Shown in pieces: positions 12,451-23,672 of a stretch of 64,000 nucleotides of DNA (its first letter is position 1; each line of letters begins with the position of its first letter). The position numbers were made by a program, and so were the translations under genes. This stretch comes from Linnemannia schmuckeri (lineage: Eukaryota > Mortierellomycota > Mortierellomycetes > Mortierellales > Mortierellaceae), in contig JANATG010000019.1 of NCBI GenBank assembly GCA_029449235.1, forward strand, positions 744,001 through 808,000, in the 5' to 3' direction. Under the pieces are notes generated by a model. The model searched no databases and was not told the DNA's origin. It saw only the letters and a program-made list of their open reading frames with translations.

Positions 12451-14020
12451 ATCTATCTATCCTCTGTACAAAAACAAACACATTTCATGTGTTGATCAAG
12501 ATGAAGTGGTTTATTGGTGGGGTAAAATGCGGACAGATGTCGTATGAAGGAAAAGAAGGAAAGGAAAAAGTTGAGAGCAGTAGCAGAACAACCCCAACGT
12601 TTTTTTATGGTTCCCCTTACTGGATGCCCTTATGCGTTGCCATGTAAGGTTATGAGAGGAGGGTATTTGAGATCCCGCTCACGGCCCCCCATTCCACTTG
12701 ATCGCAGTCGCACGCGCCCTTTGAGCGAAGGGCAAAGCAACGGTAAAGTAGCAGCAGCGAGGTACCAAAGGAACCAGTCAAAGTCAGCCCAAGTGGCGTT
12801 TGCACCGAAGTGTAGAGATAGGAGGAGAAATCGAAAGTATGTTCCTAAAGTTCAACTGAAAGAATGGGTTCGAACTCAAGAGGAGAAAAGTTGAATATTT
12901 GTACAAATGGAAGAGAAAGGGCGGGGAATAAGGACAGTGGAGAATGAAAAAGACGTTTGAGGAGGTAAGGAATGAAGGAATAGCTAGATTGATCTTGGTA
13001 GGTTGGATTGGACCCCGCAAACGAACGCAGTTTTGCAGCGGGATAGTAAATATCGAACATGATTTTGGTTCATCCAATTGTGAAGGGGGGAGGAAGAAGA
13101 AAAACGAACTACAAAAAGAATGAAAGGAAGAAGGACGGAGTGGAGAGAAAGAGAGAAAGTGAAAGGAAGTAGAACGGAGTAATCGAAAAGAATCCTTCCT
13201 CGGATAGAAAATGACAAAGATGAACACAAGCAGGCACGAGTGGAGAGTGCGTGTGCACACACACTCTCGCGTGGCCATGGACACACACAAAGAAAAAAAA
13301 ACGAGGGTTAGAGAGACACAAGAAGATGAGGAAGGGAAAAGAGGAAAGCAACACAAAGGGAGACATCCAAATAAAAACTTGGATAACAAGGTTAGAGTTG
13401 TCCTATCACATCTTCTTTTTGTTCGGACATGTGCATGAGGGTGGGTTCGGGTTCTCCTTCTTCAATCAGTCAGTGTTTGAATGTACTGAAAGAGCGAGAC
13501 AGGGCGTTTGTTTGTTTGTTTGTTTTGTTTATGCTTGGCTGGCATGTGTCGGGTGAGGCTGTAAGGTCGTCCATGCCCATGTACTCGCTCCTCGCTTCCT
13601 CACTGAGCCATTTGTTCGTCCATATAGCGTAGTACAAGTGCAAACAACAACAAAGAAAAAAAACCATTACGAACAGAAAACAACAAGAACAGCAATAATA
13701 AGAAGACCAAGAAGACAAAGAAGGAACCCCCGCGAGAAGACAAAAAATAGAAAAAACTCGCCCATCTCTCGCTTGAAAGTGATTATTGTCGGACATGGAA
13801 AGATAGGCCCGTTAACCTTGTCAATTAGGTCCTTCCTCACTACACTCCATTTCGCACACACAATGAGTCGGGTCCAGGTCGTTCTTTCTCTACCATCATA
13901 CTGTAGACCACAGTTGGATTCAAAAGAATGAAGGGGTGCCCTGCCCATGAGGAAGAAGGGTAACTGAACAGCAAGCAGTAATAGCATGTGCATCTTGGTT
14001 CACGTTCTCCAACTTAATTA
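12140..14020. other. Intergenic region without a recognised gene
   Basis: Simple-sequence-rich DNA: a run of 33 A at 12415-12447 followed by a short (TCTA)n, purine-rich sequence at 12830-13400, and (TTTG)n at about 13508-13530. Open frames here are low-complexity Ser/Phe/Leu-rich strings without family resemblance. It contains the 3' flank of the LSB5-like gene and the upstream region of the permease. Confidence 0.5.
12415..12447. repeat. Poly(A) tract, 33 nt
   Basis: Uninterrupted A run 276 nt downstream of the LSB5-like stop codon, followed by a (TCTA) microsatellite. Confidence 0.95.
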
Positions 14021-14027
14021 TATAAAA
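14021..14027 (+). promoter_or_regulatory. TATA box of the APC permease gene
   Basis: TATAAAA within TTATATAAAAG, 141 nt upstream of the permease ATG on the same strand. Motif and spacing fit a core promoter with a leader of roughly 100 nt. Confidence 0.6.
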
Positions 14028-14052
14028 GAAGGCGATTACCCCCTCTCCTCCC

Positions 14053-14055
<3 letters not shown>

Positions 14056-14086
<31 letters not shown>
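14056..14086. repeat. Poly(T) tract between TATA box and start codon
   Basis: Thirty-one uninterrupted T lie 29 nt downstream of the TATA box and 82 nt upstream of the permease ATG. The run therefore falls at the transcription start or inside the 5' leader. Confidence 0.9.
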
Positions 14087-14087
<1 letters not shown>

Positions 14088-14167
14088 TTTTTCTTCCTTT
14101 GTTCGCTCCACCGACCTCCACCTTCTACCCCCTCCTTCCCTTCTTTCACCACATCTTTTTCATCATA

Positions 14168-16591
14168 ATGGACAACAACGAAAAGGGTCACCCCGCCGAC
14201 TACAACGAGGACGAGGCTCGTCTCGCTGGGGTAAATAATTTTTCTCATCCTTGCTTTGCCATCAAGAGATCTCGACATCAGGGACAGCACAACTCTCATG
14301 CTCGACACTCACTCATCACGGAATGAGCAACAACAAGAACGAGGACAAAAAGTACACTCAATGCTCATCGTTCTTCTTCCTTCTCTCTCTCTCTCTTTCG
14401 ATGTTCCTTGGATCAATAGCTCGGTTATAAGCAAAACATGAAGTAAGTTTCCTTTTTCCACTCCAACGTAGTCCCTGAAATCTCTTGCAGACAGGAAACA
14501 GTACCCTTCCAACCAATGCCTGATCGCCCCTAGCCTTTAGGATCTGTACATAGAGAGACAACAATTCTGAGAGTTAAGGAGACGGCCAATAGCAACAACG
14601 TGGCGGTAACCATAAATCGACCCGTCATGGAGTGGCAACGTCGATACGACCTATTGAACAATCACGCACCTTCATTCTTCTATGCGACCAGCTACTAACA
14701 AGTCCCCCTTTCCCTTGTCCCCCCTCTTTGATCCCTATCTTCGAATTTACAGGCGCCAGTTTTCGGGTCTTCAGAACTTTGGCTTTACCCTCACCAACTC
14801 ATCGGTCTTAATCGGAATCGTGCCCTTGTTCACGTTCGGAATGAACACCGGAGGGCCCGTTGCTGCCATCTGGGGCTGGCTCATGGTCGCCTTCTTTGTC
14901 ATGTTTATCGGTTTGGGTATGGCTGAGATTTGCAGTACCTTCCCTACCGCCGGAGGATTGTACTTCTGGACCGCCAAGCTGTAAGTGTCTCTTGCCATTC
15001 GATTGCCTCGATTGGGCTATTGCTAGCTTTTATTTGTTTGTTTGTCTATTTGGCATTCTGCACTAGCATGCTTGCTTACGATCGATTTTGTATTTTTTTG
15101 GCCGTTTTTAACCCTTGTGTTTGTTTTGCTTCTTCTCCTCATCTTCTTTGCAATGACGATATCATAGTGGTGGTCCCAAGTGGGGACCTATGTTCTCTTG
15201 GTACGAGGCCTGGTTCAACATGCTTGGTCAATGTAAGTTACTCCTTGTCAATGTTTCTCTCGTTTTTAGATGCCTAACGCAATGACACCATTTTATCTCT
15301 GCCCGCTTCCAATTGCTCCATCTCGTGAGAATGGAAATACTCACGCACTGTTCGCAATCTTCATCCTTTCTCTCAAATAGTCGCTGGATGCTCTGGATCT
15401 GTTCTCGCAGCTGCCACATTCTTGAACACCATGGTCAAGGTCTGGGATCCCTCGTACGAGATCACCGGTACAAAAAACTTCTACATCATGGCTACCATGA
15501 TGGTCCTCGGTGGTCTCATCAACACTGCCGGTGGCCGTGCTTTGAAGGTCGCTTCCTTGGTCTCGGTCGTCGTCCACATCTTTGGTACCATCGCCATTGT
15601 CATTGTCGTCCTCGTCGGTGCGCCCAAACTCCAGTCCGCCGAGTTTGTCTTCACCGAGTTCCAGGACCACACTGGCTACACCACCGAGTCCAGTGCCAGC
15701 CCTGTCCTTGTCTTCTTGCTCGGTCTCTTGCAGTCCCAGTGGTCCATGCTCGGTTATGATGCCTCCGCTCACATGTCGGAGGAGACGGAGAAGTCTTATG
15801 TCAACGGACCCCGCGGTATTCTCATGTCGATCTTTGCTTCTGTTTGCATTGGTCTCTGCTTGGCTCTTGCCATGACCTTTGGTATTCAGGATTACGAGAT
15901 CACTCGTCTCTCTCCCTTGGGAGCTGCCCCTCAGATCTTTGTCGACTGTGCCGGACAGACCGGAGGAAGCATCCTCATCTTCCTCATTGTCTTTGCTGGT
16001 TTCCTCTGCGGTATTGCCACCGTCGCTGCCAACTCCCGTATGCTTTACGCCTTTGCCCGTGATGGTGGTCTCCCCTTCTCCCCTTACTGGACTGTCCTCA
16101 ACAAGCGCACCCAGATGCCCCTCCGCCTCGTCTGGTTGTCCGTTATCGTCATCATCATCTTGGCCTTGCCCGCCATCGGATCTGCTGCCGTCCTCAGTGC
16201 CATCTCTGGTATCTCCATTATCGGATTCACCACCTCGTACGCCATCCCCATCTTGCTCCGTATCACTGTCGGTGCTGAGGGCTTTGTTCAACGCGAGTTC
16301 AACCTCGGTAGCTGGTCCAAGCCCATTGGTTGGGTTGCCTGCATCTGGACTGCCTTCATCTTTATTATCTTCAACTTGCCTCAGTCCTACCCCGTTGTTG
16401 ATATGGAGTTCTTCAACTACACTCCCGCTGCTGTCGGTTTCTTGTTGGTCTTTACCACCTCGTCGTGGTTCTTGTCTGCCCGTCACTGGTTCAAGGGCCC
16501 CGTCTCTGAGATTGCCCTCCAGGAACTCGACGGCGTTGTCCCTGTTGCTCGTCCTGACGAGAAGCAGGAGGTCGTTGAGGAGATCAAGTAA
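14168..16591 (+). CDS. APC-family amino acid / GABA-type permease
   Basis: Five exons: 14168..14230, 14420..14442, 14753..14980, 15168..15232, 15381..16591; 529 residues. The hydrophobic profile suggests about 12 membrane helices. Family signatures include DEARLAGLGYKQNMKRQFS before helix 1, the helix 1 region (LTNSSVLIGIVPLFTFGMNT), AGGLYFWTAKLGGPKWGPMF and the SAHMSEETEKSY loop between helices 5 and 6, all typical of the fungal GABA/choline/polyamine permease group (UGA4/HNM1-like). It would import amino acids or related amines by proton symport; the substrate cannot be read from sequence. The last exon codons end heavily in C or T, suggesting high expression. The N-terminus is charged and cytosolic. 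The second exon is only 23 nt. Confidence 0.92.
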
Positions 16592-17175
16592 ACTTACTTG
16601 GTCGTAATTTGTTTGTATCTCTCATCATTATTTATTCCCAACCCCATCATCATTTGTAATTTCGCCTTAATCTTGTATCAATAGTATCTCAACATGCTTC
16701 TACCAGCACATCCCTGCATTCAACATGCAGTTTTTTTTTTCTGAAAGAAAAGCACATTAAATAAACCCATTGCTTTTTTTCGATGAAAACTATCCCCGTG
16801 TAATAAGAAATTGGTGGCGCCTATCCTTGGCGTGAAACTAATGTCAAGATCGAATGACATGTATGACGCGAGCGAGACAAATTTAAACGCCTGAACGACC
16901 TCCCCTTTTTATCCGTTGTCTTCTCTTTCTGTCTTCGCGCATCTCTCTCACGCTTCTCCATTCGCCTTCATTCCAAACACACACAGCCTTCTTCACAGCG
17001 CATTCCTTTATAACAACACTACTCCAACTTGCCACTGCCGCTCCACAGCACGAATAAAAACGAAGAAACGACAACAACGGTCTTCCAAACAGTCTAAACT
17101 TCCCTCCTCTTATCACTACGCTACTATACTCTTCACTTCGCGCCGTATACTGCCTTGAAGGATAGCTGCAAACAA
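16592..17175. other. Intergenic region, permease 3' end and HAD gene promoter
   Basis: The permease 3' flank is AT-rich, with an AATAAA motif at about 16759. From 16890 the sequence becomes pyrimidine-rich and leads to the HAD gene. No gene is seen. Confidence 0.5.
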
Positions 17176-18861
17176 ATGTCCGTGCCGTGCGTTCTTCTTT
17201 CAACAGTACGTCCAAATAGGACACCTACTTTGCCTATGCAATCGGCACTAGCCGCTATGAATTACAGCAGGACTGCGTTCATACCGAGCGCTCGCCACGG
17301 ACTCCACTCGTCCACAAGCGCACCTACTCTCCGACGACCTCTGATCACCTCGACGCCGACTACAACAACAGCAGTAGCAGGAGCTATGCTCTCATTACCA
17401 TCCTCAGTACGCGCTCATAAAAACAGTCGACTCTTTCTATCCCCATCTGACATCGCAAGGCTTCGATGCCACTCAAGTTCGCTCAACTCCATCACTATCA
17501 ATGATAAAAAACCGCCACTCTTTGCAACCTCTTCTTCCTACCCTGACGACAAGCGGGTCTTCTTCTTTGACATTGACAACTGTCTCTACTCAAAGACTTC
17601 AGGCATCCCTCACCTCATGAAGGCTAGGTATTGTACTAAGTAATGTGTCTTATCGTCAGGTAGCAGTGGCCTGCGACATGAAAGATTTAATTAATTGCTC
17701 TGCCGAATTTTGACATTTAGTGACCTTGTATACTTTTGTTGGATAGGATTGAGCAGTACTTTCGGGACTCTGGAATTCCTCATACTGAAGGTATGCTCGA
17801 TGTTGTGTTTTCGTCGTTCAAGACAATGAAGCATAAAACATAGTAAGAGCTAATTGTGACGAACCAAATCTTTTCATTAGTCGAGAGACTTGCACATCGG
17901 TATTATGTGGACTATGGTTTGGCGATTCGTGGACTCGTTGAGAAGCATCCAGGTACATGGCATGCCATTTCTTCTTTGATAAAAGCTGTGAATGAAACTT
18001 TAACCTGAAAGCACAACGTACTAAACGTTCCCATTCTTTTGTTTTCATCACTCATTTACGCTTCTACAGAGGTAAACCAGATACACTCCGCGCGTGTGCA
18101 ATAGGTCAATACTCGTTACTCCTAATCAAGCTACTCACTTACATCACTCTGTTTACTTATGACATTCCGATAGATTGATATCCGGGACTATGGTAAGCTG
18201 ACTGGCATTCAGGGCAACACGGACCAAGGCCATAATTTTTTCTTATCTGATAACTAGTAGCTTACTTGGAGACTCTTTTCCTACTTTTTGCCGTCGTATA
18301 GACAACAAGGTGGACGGCGGGCTTCCGCTGGAAAAGCTCCTTACACCAAATCCGGAATTGCGCGCCATGATTGAGTCCATGAAAGTCGGCAAAAAGTGGC
18401 TTTTTACCAACGCGGGTGAAAATGTATGTTCTCCTTGTTGTGATTCCTTCACTCTAAAATCCATTCATTTTATTTCTATCAAATCCACTGATATCGTGTT
18501 ACTTCATCTAATTTCTCTCAACGACCCACATAAGCATGCACGCAGGGTGGTGCGGATCCTGGGACTAGAAGGTGTTTTTCATGGAATGACATTCTGCAAC
18601 TACCTCGAACCCCACTTTGTCTGCAAACCCGACCGAAAGTCGTTTATGAAGGCCATGCGCGAGGCTGGTGTACAGGACGAAGATTCGAGTTTGTGCTTTT
18701 TTGCAGACGACTCTGCGCCCAATGTCGATATGGCGGTCAAGATGGGATGGACGGCTGTCCATGTAATGGATAAATTCAAGGATTTGCCGTCGAATTCTGG
18801 GCAGTACCAGGTTGAGTCTTTGGTGGACCTTCCAACTGTTTTACCGCAGTTTTGGAGGTGA
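17176..18861 (+). CDS. HAD-superfamily pyrimidine 5'-nucleotidase-like protein
   Basis: Seven coding exons: 17176..17627, 17747..17790, 17881..17952, 18070..18071, 18174..18192, 18302..18423, 18535..18861; 345 residues. HAD motif I is FFFDIDNCLYS (nucleophile D132, acid/base D134), motif II LFTNAGEN, the motif III lysine is in CKPDRKSF, and motif IV is FADDSAPN. The cap region (RIEQYFRDSGI, YYVDYGLAIRGLV, VDGGLPLEKLL) matches the SDT1/PHM8 group, which dephosphorylates pyrimidine nucleotides or lysophosphatidate. About 125 residues precede motif I, rich in Ser, Thr and Arg with few acidic residues, which could be an organelle-targeting extension. The fourth exon is only 2 nt, yet it is needed for an open frame. 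The 111-nt intron before the last exon has no in-frame stop, but removing it restores the motif II context NAGENHARRVV. Confidence 0.88.
18070..18071 (+). other. Two-nucleotide micro-exon of the HAD gene
   Basis: The bases AG sit between a pyrimidine-rich acceptor (CTTCTACAG) and a consensus-like donor (GTAAAC). The preceding exon ends in phase 1 (CCA G), so G+AG gives Glu, and the next exon continues ATT GAT ATC. Skipping AG gives an immediate stop (G|AT TGA). Retaining the following intron also gives a stop. Confidence 0.72.
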
Positions 18862-19271
18862 GGGATAGGTATGACTGATGACAATGCCTGTTAAAGGATT
18901 AATCAGCGAAGAATAAACAGAAGGTCTATTGGAAGGAGTTGTTTCCGCGACTAATTGCTGGTGGGTTTATTTCAAAAAAGCCTTTGAAGTGTAGCACTTT
19001 ACAACTTCATATCGGCCTTCATGCTGTTTAGAGCCATAGGGGGGAAAAAGCGAAAAAACAAAGTACATCTCACAAAGAGGGCACTTTAAGCCCCAGCGAA
19101 AACAAGGGGTACATTCTAGAAGGAGGAAATATTATTCATAAAGAGGAGGAGGGGAGAGAGGTCATCGTAGAGGAGAGGTGCGCGCGTTGTGATGAGAAAA
19201 AAAACAAAAAGAACAAGAAAGCAAAAAAGGGTTTGTGATGTGGAAGATTTCGGAAACTAGCAAAAAAAAAT
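18862..19271. other. Convergent intergenic region
   Basis: Shared 3' flank of the HAD gene (plus) and the COX gene (minus). Purine-rich sequence at 19120-19260 is the complement of a pyrimidine-rich 3' UTR. No gene is seen. Confidence 0.5.
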
Positions 19272-20187
19272 TTAGTTCTTGGAGCTGGAGACGAAACCAG
19301 TGCCCTTGTAGCCCTCGGAGGCAACACCGGAGATGGGGTTGATCTTGTTGGCGCGAGCGTACTCGTTAGAAGCCTCCTGCCACTCCTTGGTCATGGTCGA
19401 GGGCTTCTCGCCACCTATGATAGATGTAAGCAAAGGTGTGTGAAACAAAATATGCATGATTAGTATGCAAGAAGAGAAAATAATGTTATAAACGCGATAG
19501 ACAATACCAGCAGCAAAAAGTAAGTACCCTTGGAGCGGATCCAGAGGAAGAGAGCGCCAGCGGCACCGACGACGGCGGTGGTACCAGCAACGACCTTGAG
19601 GGCGTGTCCGGGTCCGGTGAGGGGAGTACGGGCACCGTGAGGACCGAAAGCAACCCAGTAGGCTATTTTTTGGGGAAGGATGATCAGATAATAGGGTTGT
19701 CAGCAACATGCATGGTCTCAGTTGATATGCAGCGTGTTCTTTTGTCCAGATTTGTGCATGTTCTTCCACAAAGAGCCATTTGTTACGCCTCTCATATGCT
19801 TCCGGCGGTCCCGAATATGGTGCACAAAATATGCAATTCCTGAATATGCACTGTTCCAGTTGCATCTTCCTTCCATATTTGCTATTTTTTGTTTATCCAG
19901 TGCTTTGCTTGCTTCCTGTTTTCCTGCATAGAAAAGAAGAGATAAACAAAAGAAAAAAAAATGGTGTTGTGTGATTCCGTACCAGCCTTCTTCTGCTCAG
20001 CGGTCATCTTGGTCCATTCGCCGGCCTGGATCTGCTCAAGGTGCTTGGCAACGGAGGACTGCTCCTGGGCAGAGAGGGTAGCCCAACGGGACTCGATGTT
20101 CTGGAGCTGGACGGCGGGGGTGGCCGAGGTGGAGGCGCAGCGGCGCTGGGTGATGCGGACGGCGGGGCGGGCGAGAGCGCGGATCAT
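19272..20187 (-). CDS. COX5: Cytochrome c oxidase subunit 4/5 (fungal Cox5)
   Basis: Three exons: 20187..19983, 19662..19528, 19414..19272; 160 residues. The N-terminus MIRALARPAVRITQRRCAS is a typical mitochondrial presequence. The matrix part holds the family pattern LSAQEQSSVAKHLEQIQAGEW...MTAEQKKAAYWVAFGPHGAR. A single transmembrane helix (~91-110, around VVAGTTAVVGAAGALFLW) follows, then an intermembrane-space tail with TKEWQEASNEYARANKINPI and SGVASEGYKG. It is a nuclear-encoded structural and regulatory subunit of complex IV in the inner mitochondrial membrane. Length is normal. The start is the only ATG giving a presequence. The deubiquitinase gene is divergent across about 0.8 kb. 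Confidence 0.95.
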
Positions 20188-20992
20188 GGTCGGTTATGTG
20201 TTTTGTGAGGTTGTTGTTGGTAAGTGAAATGATCCAATGGTTGCAGGTGCGTTGAATAAAGGGATCTGAATCTCCTCGCAGGAATAAATCGGGTGACGTC
20301 ACTACCAAATCGTAAGGTTGGGTTGGCCTTCTTTTCTTTTTTTCCTTCTTCATCAGTTCCTGTACACTAATACTCCCTCTATCATCGCCCTCCATCGCTT
20401 ATTTTGCCACCAACCTCATCTCTTCTCATCAAGCATCATCATCATTATTCTTGGGGCTTCTTCTTTCTTTCCTTCTCTCCTTCATCCTTTCATCATCGTC
20501 TTTTCATACATACACCCCTGACTCACTTTTTGTATTTCTAAGAAAAAAAGTCGATCCACCGAAACGAACCCCTTCCTTTCCTTCCTTTTCAATCTTCTTT
20601 GTCTCCACTACTCCGTTTTCCTTTGTCGTTTCCGTTGTAGTCTGTTGTCGTTGTTTTTTATTGTCTGTTCTTTCATCGTATCGCTGTCTTTTCGTCGTTG
20701 CCTTTCTTTGTACATAGTGTTTTTCTTTTCTTCCTTTTACCCTTCCTTTCTTTCTTTAAAAAGCTCCTTCCTTCTTGCCTTTGTGTACACAGCGCTTTTA
20801 CCACTTGACCTTTTGCCCTCCCCACTCCAACTAGCCTACTTACCAGCAAACAACACTACATCTTCTCTCCTACACAACTTGAACCTAACCTCACGGAACT
20901 TGTTGGCAAACCTACTCTTTTCTATCAAGCAAGCTTCACTAAACGCATAACTCAACAATCTCGATCAGTCAATCTCATCCGTAACTTACTCG
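20188..20992. promoter_or_regulatory. Divergent promoter region (COX5 / UBP3-like)
   Basis: Pyrimidine-rich from about 20320 to 20930 on the plus strand, as expected for the leader of the deubiquitinase gene. A TGACGTCA palindrome (CRE/ATF-type site) lies at 20293-20300, within GGTGACGTCACTACC and about 105 nt upstream of the COX5 start codon. No gene is seen. Confidence 0.5.
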
Positions 20993-23672
20993 ATGAAAAG
21001 CCTGGCAAAGGTAATAAAAAAAGAACAAGCATATTCAACTCATACTCTCACACACACGCATACAAGTGACCATGGAGCATAGCTAAAAAAATATTGTATA
21101 GAACTAGAATATGTATGCTAACCCCAAACACTTCTACCACCTTCTTCAATTGGTAGTCCTACAACCCGCAGCAGGGACCTGCGTTCGGACAACTCTCACG
21201 CGAGGACATCAGCAAAGTTGTCAAGAAGGAGGATGTCAATGTGGTACGTGCATCCAACCAACATCACATTCAACGGTCTTGGAACAGGGAAAGGACGAGG
21301 AGCACACTCACGATGGACTCGATGGAGTTGGATCAGTGACGCGCCTGAATCGATTCCAATGGAACAAACCATAAAAACCTAACGACAACTGTGACTAAAA
21401 CTTTTGCCTTTTTTTTACTGCGGTGTTCTTTGTTTGTCTAGGTGGTCTGGTCCATAGGAAAGCGCCCGAAAGGTATATTCTGAATCATTCATGGACCCAT
21501 ATGTTGTATCAAATCGAATCTCATGCGACGAAATACCAGTGTGGAATAGGAACCATGCGTAAGGAAACACTGTCAAACTTACAATTACTCGTACTTTTTT
21601 TGCACTTTCAATCTGGAAAATAGATGGATTCCCTGCAAAGCCAAAGCCAACGGTCACTTTCATTGTACCAGCTCAGCAAGGACTCGGTGCACAGCAGGAT
21701 GGCGCAGTCCAACTCCCTACCGATGCAGCGACCTCAGGAACAATCACCGACACCACAGCAACCGTCAACGGACAGGATGAACCATCCAATACACCTGCCC
21801 CTCCCGCAGCACCCGCCAAACCCAAAAGCTGGGCTGAACTTCTCCGATCGAAGAACCCAGCTGCCCCTTCACCCACAGTTGTCGCCAATGGAACCGCTGC
21901 TCAGAAACCAGTCGAGGCCAACAAGACCACCACTGTCAATGGAGCCAAGTTTGATGGCATTGCTGATGTCCTTCACAAGTACCAGACGACTTATTCGTCT
22001 GTCCTTATTCAACCCAGAGGCCTTGTCAACAATGGTAACATGTGCTTCATGAACGCTGTAAGTCATTTTTTACTTGAAAACACCATGTGCCGAACTTTAT
22101 GTGCACTAATTACATGAAAAACAAGAAATGATGCACTGACCTTTTTACCATTCGTTTGTGTTTGTTTTATTTCGTCACGCTATAAATCCCACAGATTTTG
22201 CAGCCTCTGTTGCACTGCCCTCCATTCTACAACTTGCTGATGCAGATCGGAAAGCATGTTGTGCACAGCTTCAAGAGCAAGACTCCCTTGGTCGATTCTT
22301 TGTAAGCCATCACATTGACATTGTACTCCTTTGATCCTGTTGTCGCATAAAAAAATATATTAACGCGATCTACCATTAATTGATAAAATATAGGATTATG
22401 TTTTTGAACGAGTTTCATGTTGCCAAGAAAAACCAGCCGGACTATGGCCCACCCTTTGTGCCAGAGTATGTTTACGACGCGCTTCGTGGCCTCAAGCGGT
22501 TCGATTCGATGAGAGGACGTCAGGAGGATTGCCAAGAGTTCCTTGGATTCCTCCTTGATGGACTGCATGAGGAGTTCTTTGCTGCCATGAAGGAAAAGCC
22601 CTTGGAGACATTGCCTAATGGAGAGGCTGGACATGAGGAGGGCGAGAGCGGAGTGAGCGATGATGAGTGGATGGAAGTGACAGGACCCAAGAACAAGGCA
22701 TCTTTCACTCGATCGACTCAGTTCTCAGAGACTCCCATCTCGACCATCTTTTCAGGACATTTGCGATCGATCCTCCGCATCCCTTCCCGTAAGGACTCTG
22801 TCACATTGGAGCCCTTCCAGTCAATGCAGCTGGACCTCACCCCCGATAACGTCCATACCATTGAGGATGCTCTTTTGAACTCGACTTTTCCCGAGGTCCT
22901 GGATGGGTTCACTAGCTCTGACAAGGGTGACCCTGTCGAGGCGACGAAGAAGATCTTTATTGAGGAGGTCCCTCCAGTTCTGGTACTTCACCTCAAGCGC
23001 TTCATATACAAGGATGGCAGCACTCAAAAGTTGCACAAGCAGGTTGGCTACAAAACCGTCCTGAACCTTCAACCTGGTATGTTGTCATTCCCTAGAACCT
23101 TTCTTTGCGTTCATGTCTGCTGGCTGACCTTTGAACTGTTGGATGGCGATGACTAACTTTAACCTTTAATCATGTTTTTATTTTCTTCAGAAATCATTTC
23201 GCCTGCGCGTCGTCCTGCCAATCCGATCCCTTACAAGTTATTTGGTGTTGTTTACCATCATGGCAGGACTGCAGCTGGAGGCCATTACACATGCGATGTC
23301 CTTCGTCAGAACGCCGAGTGGCTCCACATTGACGATACCAACATCACCGTTATCTCGGAGGCTGATGTGACTGTAGACGATCAGTCCAGCAGCGATGCCA
23401 CCTTCAAGCCCACGATGAACGGCCCGCTGACCAACGGCGCCATCTCAGAGTCCGCCGCTCTTGCCGCGGCCTTGTCGGCTTCCTCGATCGCTGCCAGTAA
23501 ATCCAGCGATGGTGTTGCTTATGTCCTCTTCTACATCCGTTCGGACCAGAAGGGCGCTACCATGACTGAGTTCCCTACACCTAACACCACCGGCTCTTCA
23601 AAACTAACCACCAATGGGTCCCATCACGGCAAGGCACCGGCCTCAGCCGCGTGGAGTGTCCCCAAAAAGTAG
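20993..23672 (+). CDS. Ubiquitin carboxyl-terminal hydrolase, UBP3/USP10 type
   Basis: Seven exons: 20993..21010, 21157..21243, 21442..21472, 21624..22057, 22195..22301, 22394..23076, 23191..23672; 613 residues. The USP catalytic core starts at RGLVNNGNMCFMNAILQP (nucleophile C186) and includes GLKRFDSMRGRQEDCQEFLG, PPVLVLHLKRFIY and the catalytic His box TAAGGHYTCDV (H485), with WLHIDDTNI supplying the likely Asp. The insert between the boxes and the Pro-rich N-terminus resemble Ubp3/USP10, thiol proteases that remove ubiquitin from proteins in secretory and stress pathways (yeast Ubp3 works with Bre5). The N-terminal region (~60-150) is Ala/Pro/Thr-rich. The first coding exon contributes only six codons; the second and third exon ends were set by phase and splice motifs. 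Confidence 0.92.

Noticed and set aside
12867..12880. GGTTCGAACTC, resembling a tRNA B box
   Set aside because: No A box or cloverleaf stems can be drawn around it.
15341..16486. 381-codon minus-strand open frame opposite the permease
   Set aside because: It mirrors the C/T-ending codon bias of the permease exon, is a run of Gly, Asp, Glu and Thr, and has no family resemblance or splice context.
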